NCBI GenBank assembly: GCA_002897115.2 | Contig: BCIH01000002.1 | Location: 1,523,571-1,558,027, forward strand | DNA length: 34,457 bases | Reading direction: 5' to 3' | Origin: Prototheca cutis | Lineage: Eukaryota; Chlorophyta; Trebouxiophyceae; Chlorellales; Chlorellaceae | Part shown: positions 30,954-34,457 of the stretch, one piece after another | Layout: every line of letters begins with the position of its first letter | Numbering within the stretch: the first letter of the stretch is position 1 | Translations under genes and position numbers: made by a program | Notes under the pieces: generated by a model | What the model was told of the DNA's origin: nothing | The model's input: only the letters and a program-made list of their open reading frames with translations | Database searches by the model: none

Positions 30954-32890
30954 CTAGTGGATGTGGACGGGGACGGCGGACGACTGCTGAAGCGTGGGGT
31001 GTGCCTCCAGAGCAGCCTCCATGTTGCCATTGGCCCAGTACTCGGATTTGCCGTTGGCCATGAACCACTCGATGGTGCGGCGGAGACCCTCCTCCCACCC
31101 CGTGCGCTCGCTCCACCCCAGCGCCAGCAGCTTCTTGTCGCAAATAAAGTAGCGGCGGTCGTTGAATGCGCGGTCGCGCACGTGCACCACGCGCTTGGGA
31201 GAGAGGCCAAAGTGTGCCGCGATGTCCCGTGCCACGCTCAACACCGTCCGCTCCTGCTGCGTCCCGATGTTGTACGTCTCGCCCACCTGCGGTGTATTTT
31301 TGGTTTGGCGGGAGAGGAGGCATTTGTGTTTGTTTGTCGGTGAGTGGGGTTGGGATGATCGTGGGGGGGTACCTGAGAGAACAACGGTGAGCATGCATTT
31401 GTTTGCTTGTGAGCGGACACCCAGGCTGAGCAATGGCACGGGTGTGACGTATGGACAGGAATTCCAAGGGGTGGTCACGGATGGATGCATGGCAGAGAAG
31501 GCAAGCACCTCGAGGCCGCTGCTCGGATGCTCCCCCGTCATCACTGGCCCCTCTTCCAACGCACACACCGTGCCACGAATGAGGACGGTGATGTAGGCAT
31601 CGGCGACGTCCTCGACGTAGAGGTAGGAGCGCACCGACAGACCGTCGCCGTGGATGGGCAGGTCCTCGCCGCGCGAGGCACGGAGAATAAATTTGGGGAT
31701 CATCTTCTCGGGGAACTGCACGTGCAGGGAATCAGTGGAATGGTGAGAAGCCGGTGAGAAGTCGGCGTGAGGCCCAAAATATACCAGAAAGGATCCAGCA
31801 TGCCCAAAGACTCCGCATGCCCAACCGCCAACTTCACCACCGCAGCACCTGGTGTGGGCCGTAGACATTGTTGCCGCGGGTGACGATGACGGGCAGCTTG
31901 TAGGAGGTGTGGTAGGCGCGGGCCATCATCTCCGCACCGGCCTTGGCCGCCGAGTAGGGGTTGGTGGGCTCCATGGCCGAGGCCTCCGTCAGGCCGGCCT
32001 CCTTGCCCAGCGACGTCTCGCCGTAGACCTCGTCGGTCGACACGTTGACAAACCGGCGGATGCGGCCGTACAGGCGAGCAGACTCCAGCAGGACATGCGT
32101 GCCATACCTGCATGTCGATGAGAGGTCAAATCAAATGAGTGGGCGGTGGTCAGTGCTGCCTTGCAGGGAGTGCACTTGAAAACAGTACCGCACTTACCAC
32201 AGCCAGGACATCAAACCCCCAAACAAAGAAAAACACGGCTCAGAATGCAAAACCACAGCCAGCAGCATGACCTACACACAACACACAGACACGCACGTGT
32301 TGTTCATGGTAAAGGCCAGGCTGTTGCCAAAGGAGTTGTCGACGTGCGTCTGGGCGGCAAAGTGCATGATCGTGTCGATCTCCTCCGTCTCCAGGATGTG
32401 CACCAGCAGATCCGCGCTCTGAATGTCTCCCTTCACAAACTTGAAGTTCGGACGGTCCCGAACACTGTCCAGGTTGCTCAGGGTGGCGCAGTAGTCAAGC
32501 TTGTCCAGCACCACGACCTAGAGAGCAGAGCGGGCACAGAGCGGGCACAGTGGTTGAGTGGGCGTTGTGGGCTGCGTGCCGGGCAACTGGAGCGGCTGGC
32601 GATGCGGGCACGGGCAGCGCCCCCACACGGAGGACCCACTTGGGATTTGGTCCTGCCATGACATCAGCATCATTTACCATTCTTCATTCTTGCGTGCCAT
32701 GACCCCCGAACCCCCCCTCGCCCAGCTCGAGGTCCCGGCATCCGGGTGGGGATCTCCCCGGCATCCTAACCCCATCCCTCACCTTGGTGTTGGGCAGCAT
32801 TTCCACAAGCTTAATGGCCACATGGCTGGCAATAAATCCAGCTCCGCCGGTGATCAGAACGCTCGAGGGGGCGTACTCGACAAGCACCAT
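30954..32890 (-). CDS. UDP-glucose 4,6-dehydratase (rhamnose pathway, RHM N-terminal-domain type)
   Basis: Exons: 32783-32890, 32297-32517, 31849-32107, 31569-31715, 30954-31286; 355 aa, phases 0, 2, 0, 0. Motifs: Rossmann GGAGFIASHVAIKL, VVVLDKLDYCATLSNLD, FKFVKGDIQSADL, IDTIMHFAAQTHVDNSFGNS, STDEVYGETSLG, the YxxxK pair in NPYSAAKAGAEMMARAY, TRGNNVYGPHQFPEKMIPKF, PIHGDGLSVRSYLYVEDVADA, YNIGTQQERTV, RAFNDRRYF and LGWSERTGWEEGL. The FAAQTHVDNSFGNS block marks the UDP-glucose 4,6-dehydratase subgroup rather than bacterial RmlB. It makes UDP-4-keto-6-deoxyglucose, the first step to UDP-rhamnose, in the cytosol. Land-plant RHM fuses this domain to an epimerase/reductase. Here the protein ends after the dehydratase domain. 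Confidence 0.93.
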
Positions 32891-33308
32891 GGTGGTTGGT
32901 TTGTCCTCGTGAACAACGCTGAGCAAGGAAGCGGTGGCCCGGATCGGACAAGCTAAAGTGCGGAATAACTGTAAAAAATGATTTACAATGATTTGGAGGT
33001 GGCGTTTGTAAATTTGAGGTGAGATCTGGGTATCGCTCTTGCGGCGGGAGGAGANATCCAGCAGCTCCTGACACAGGCAACTCCACCTGGATTTCCGAGA
33101 ATTCCCCAGCTCCGCACTCCGCACCCTATGGCTCTGGATGTGCTCGTCCCGATCCAGCATGTGCATACTATCAATGCTCTCATCCTCTGTTCCCATGATT
33201 TTATCCACAATGTGCGCGTGTGTTTATATCCGTTGGTCGGTCAGATTGCAATGGATCCATGGGAGTAGGCTTGCTGTGCAGGACCCCATGCTGCACACAG
33301 AAAACAGT
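32891..33308. other. Intergenic region between UDP-glucose dehydratase start and TSR1 stop
   Basis: Both flanking genes are on the minus strand, so the right part is the TSR1 3' UTR and the left part the dehydratase promoter. There is an ambiguous base at 33055. A short AT-rich stretch (about 32960-33015) may be promoter-related. No gene is seen. Confidence 0.35.
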
Positions 33309-34345
33309 TCAGAGTTGGGCAAAGCGCATGTCCCGCGGCCACTTTGGGAACACACGTTTGTACAGAGACATGCACACGGCGTCAGCCTGGGTGACAGGAC
33401 CATCAAATACAGCCTTGAAGGCGCCGTGCGTGCCCAGCGGCTCGCGGATGCGGCCGCGCCTGCCCGTCCGCGTCCACAGGTCCACAGGCCGGAACCAGCG
33501 GATATCGTCCGCGTCGTGGAACATGTGCCGTACCACCGCCTTGGCCTTGTGTGTGCGTACGGGATACCCCGTCAGCACAATCTTCTTCAGCACCACGCGG
33601 TCGGGGTCGGGGCGGCGAGCGGAGCCCGTGGCGGCTAGAGTGTATGTCGTCGTCGTTCCTAAGGCCGTGGATGGAGGCAGTGACAAGCCCTCGCCCTCCA
33701 TGCCATCAGCATCAGCATCCCCATTCGCAGCTGCCTTGTGAACACGGAAGACGAGGGCGGGGAGGGGGGGGTACGAAATCGGCGAATACACCGAAGCGAC
33801 GCAGGCAGAACCCGGGTGCAGGAACCGCTCCATCTTGAACTTGTCAGCGCCGTGCTCGTCGCTGCTAAACACGGGGCGGCAGAGGAAGGCGCGAACGCCC
33901 GTGACAAGCAGCACCTCCTCCTTGTTTGCCAGCGCCGGGGGCGCCTCGGCTGCGGTGCTGGCCGGGACGGCCTGCAGCGCATAGTGGCTCACGGACAGCT
34001 TGGTCTCGTGCTCCAGCAACCCAAAGACAGTCAGTGGTGTAGCGAGATTCTGCGGCAATGGGTGTTTCTTGGTTTTGCTTGCGTACTGGGATCGCTACGT
34101 GTGTGCAAGAGGCCTGAGAAGTTGAAGGATGGCGGCAAAAAGCGTATGGCATCTCCCCCTCCACCACCAACCACCCACCAACTGCCAAACACATACACAG
34201 ACAAACGCACCTTGGCCCAGGCATTGACACGCTCCACGACCCGTGTGGCAGCTTCCAGGGGCACATCGGGGATGTGCAGCTGGATGTAGGTACCCACGGG
34301 GGCATCGATGTTCTCTCCCGCAGCCACCGCCGCCAGTGCTCTTTT
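33309..34345 (-). CDS. TSR1: Pre-rRNA-processing protein TSR1, C-terminal two exons (partial)
   Basis: Exons 34211-34345 and 33309-34049 (donor GCCAAG|GTGCGT, acceptor GCCGCAG, phase 0) give the last 291 residues. The rest lies beyond the window. Motifs: GTYIQLHIPDVPLEAA, VFGLLEHETKLSVSHYAL, ADKFKMERFLHPGSACVASV, DPDRVVLKKIVLTGYPVR, VVRHMFHDADDIRWFRPVDL, GRRGRIREPLGTHGAFKAVF and LYKRVFPKWP. These identify the Bms1/Tsr1 family C-terminal domain, and the KRVFPKWP end is Tsr1's. Tsr1 is a GTPase-like, GTP-independent factor of late 40S ribosome maturation in nucleolus and cytoplasm. An inserted low-complexity loop (ANGDADADGMEGEG) interrupts a region where animal Tsr1 is shorter. Confidence 0.93.
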
Positions 34346-34414
34346 CTGGGTCCTGCCGGGATTGATGGGAAAGGAGTGGCAGTTGTTGCCGGGTGCTTTC
34401 TGATTGCATCTCTT

Positions 34415-34415
<1 letters not shown>

Positions 34416-34457
<42 letters not shown>
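34416..34457 (+). repeat. Terminal C homopolymer (about 42 nt)
   Basis: The window ends in an uninterrupted C run inside a presumed intron of TSR1. It probably marks a contig end or a collapsed/mis-called homopolymer rather than a true sequence length. Confidence 0.7.

Overview
The window looks like nuclear DNA of a small-genome green alga, most probably a chlorophyte of the Chlorella/Auxenochlorella (trebouxiophyte) type. It is GC-rich. Its genes are closely packed and split by short GT-AG introns (about 90-280 nt). The gene set is eukaryotic and plant/algal: a PPR-cyclin protein, a plant-type PHD/GNAT protein, a rhamnose-pathway UDP-glucose 4,6-dehydratase and an algal-type peptide-amidating enzyme. 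I see no bacterial operon, phage, CRISPR array or intact transposon. Gene models were built by eye from splice sites. Every intron retained in a model keeps the reading frame, which is the main support for exon boundaries.

Layout. 1-441 (+): last two exons of a 6-phosphogluconolactonase-like gene. 1230-4736 (-): PHD-finger/GNAT acetyltransferase-like nuclear protein with a GATA-like finger near its C-terminus. 5179-6073 (+): PIG-X/PBN1-like ER protein. 7049-11063 (-): PPR protein with degenerate SmR and cyclin-like C-terminus. 11340-12648 (-): CMS1-like ribosome-biogenesis protein. 13181-15266 (-): TFIIIC subunit (GTF3C2-like) WD-repeat protein. 15620-16994 (+): acyl-protein thioesterase/lysophospholipase. 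17767-20628 (+): bifunctional membrane-anchored peptidylglycine alpha-amidating monooxygenase. 21433-22922 (-): TPR protein of the RMD type. About 23550-23663 (+): candidate circularly permuted tRNA gene. 24125-25299 (+): small secreted beta-jelly-roll protein. 25949-27891 (-): phosphoribosylamine-glycine ligase. 28374-30270 (+): mRNA cap guanine-N7 methyltransferase. 30954-32890 (-): UDP-glucose 4,6-dehydratase. 33309-34345 (-): C-terminal exons of TSR1.

The genes form no pathway. They are housekeeping functions (pentose phosphate shunt, purine synthesis, mRNA capping, 40S ribosome maturation via CMS1 and TSR1, Pol III transcription, nucleotide-sugar synthesis) mixed with secretory-pathway genes (PIG-X, PAM, secreted jelly-roll protein). 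Several neighbours are divergent and probably share promoters: PHD-GNAT/PIG-X, TFIIIC/thioesterase and GARS/cap methyltransferase.

The most unusual signal is at 23550-23663. The 5' half of a tRNA (acceptor strand, D-arm with A box, 5' anticodon stem) is followed by a T run. It is preceded by what looks like its own 3' half (anticodon-stem complement, B-box/T-loop, acceptor-stem complement). That is the order of a permuted tRNA gene, although the variable/T-stem part is short and may be decayed. Second is the PHD-GNAT protein with a GATA-like zinc finger.

Sequence-quality notes: the window starts with a G run, ends with a run of about 42 C, has N at 24809 and 33055, and carries G/C homopolymers and TG repeats in introns and intergenic DNA.
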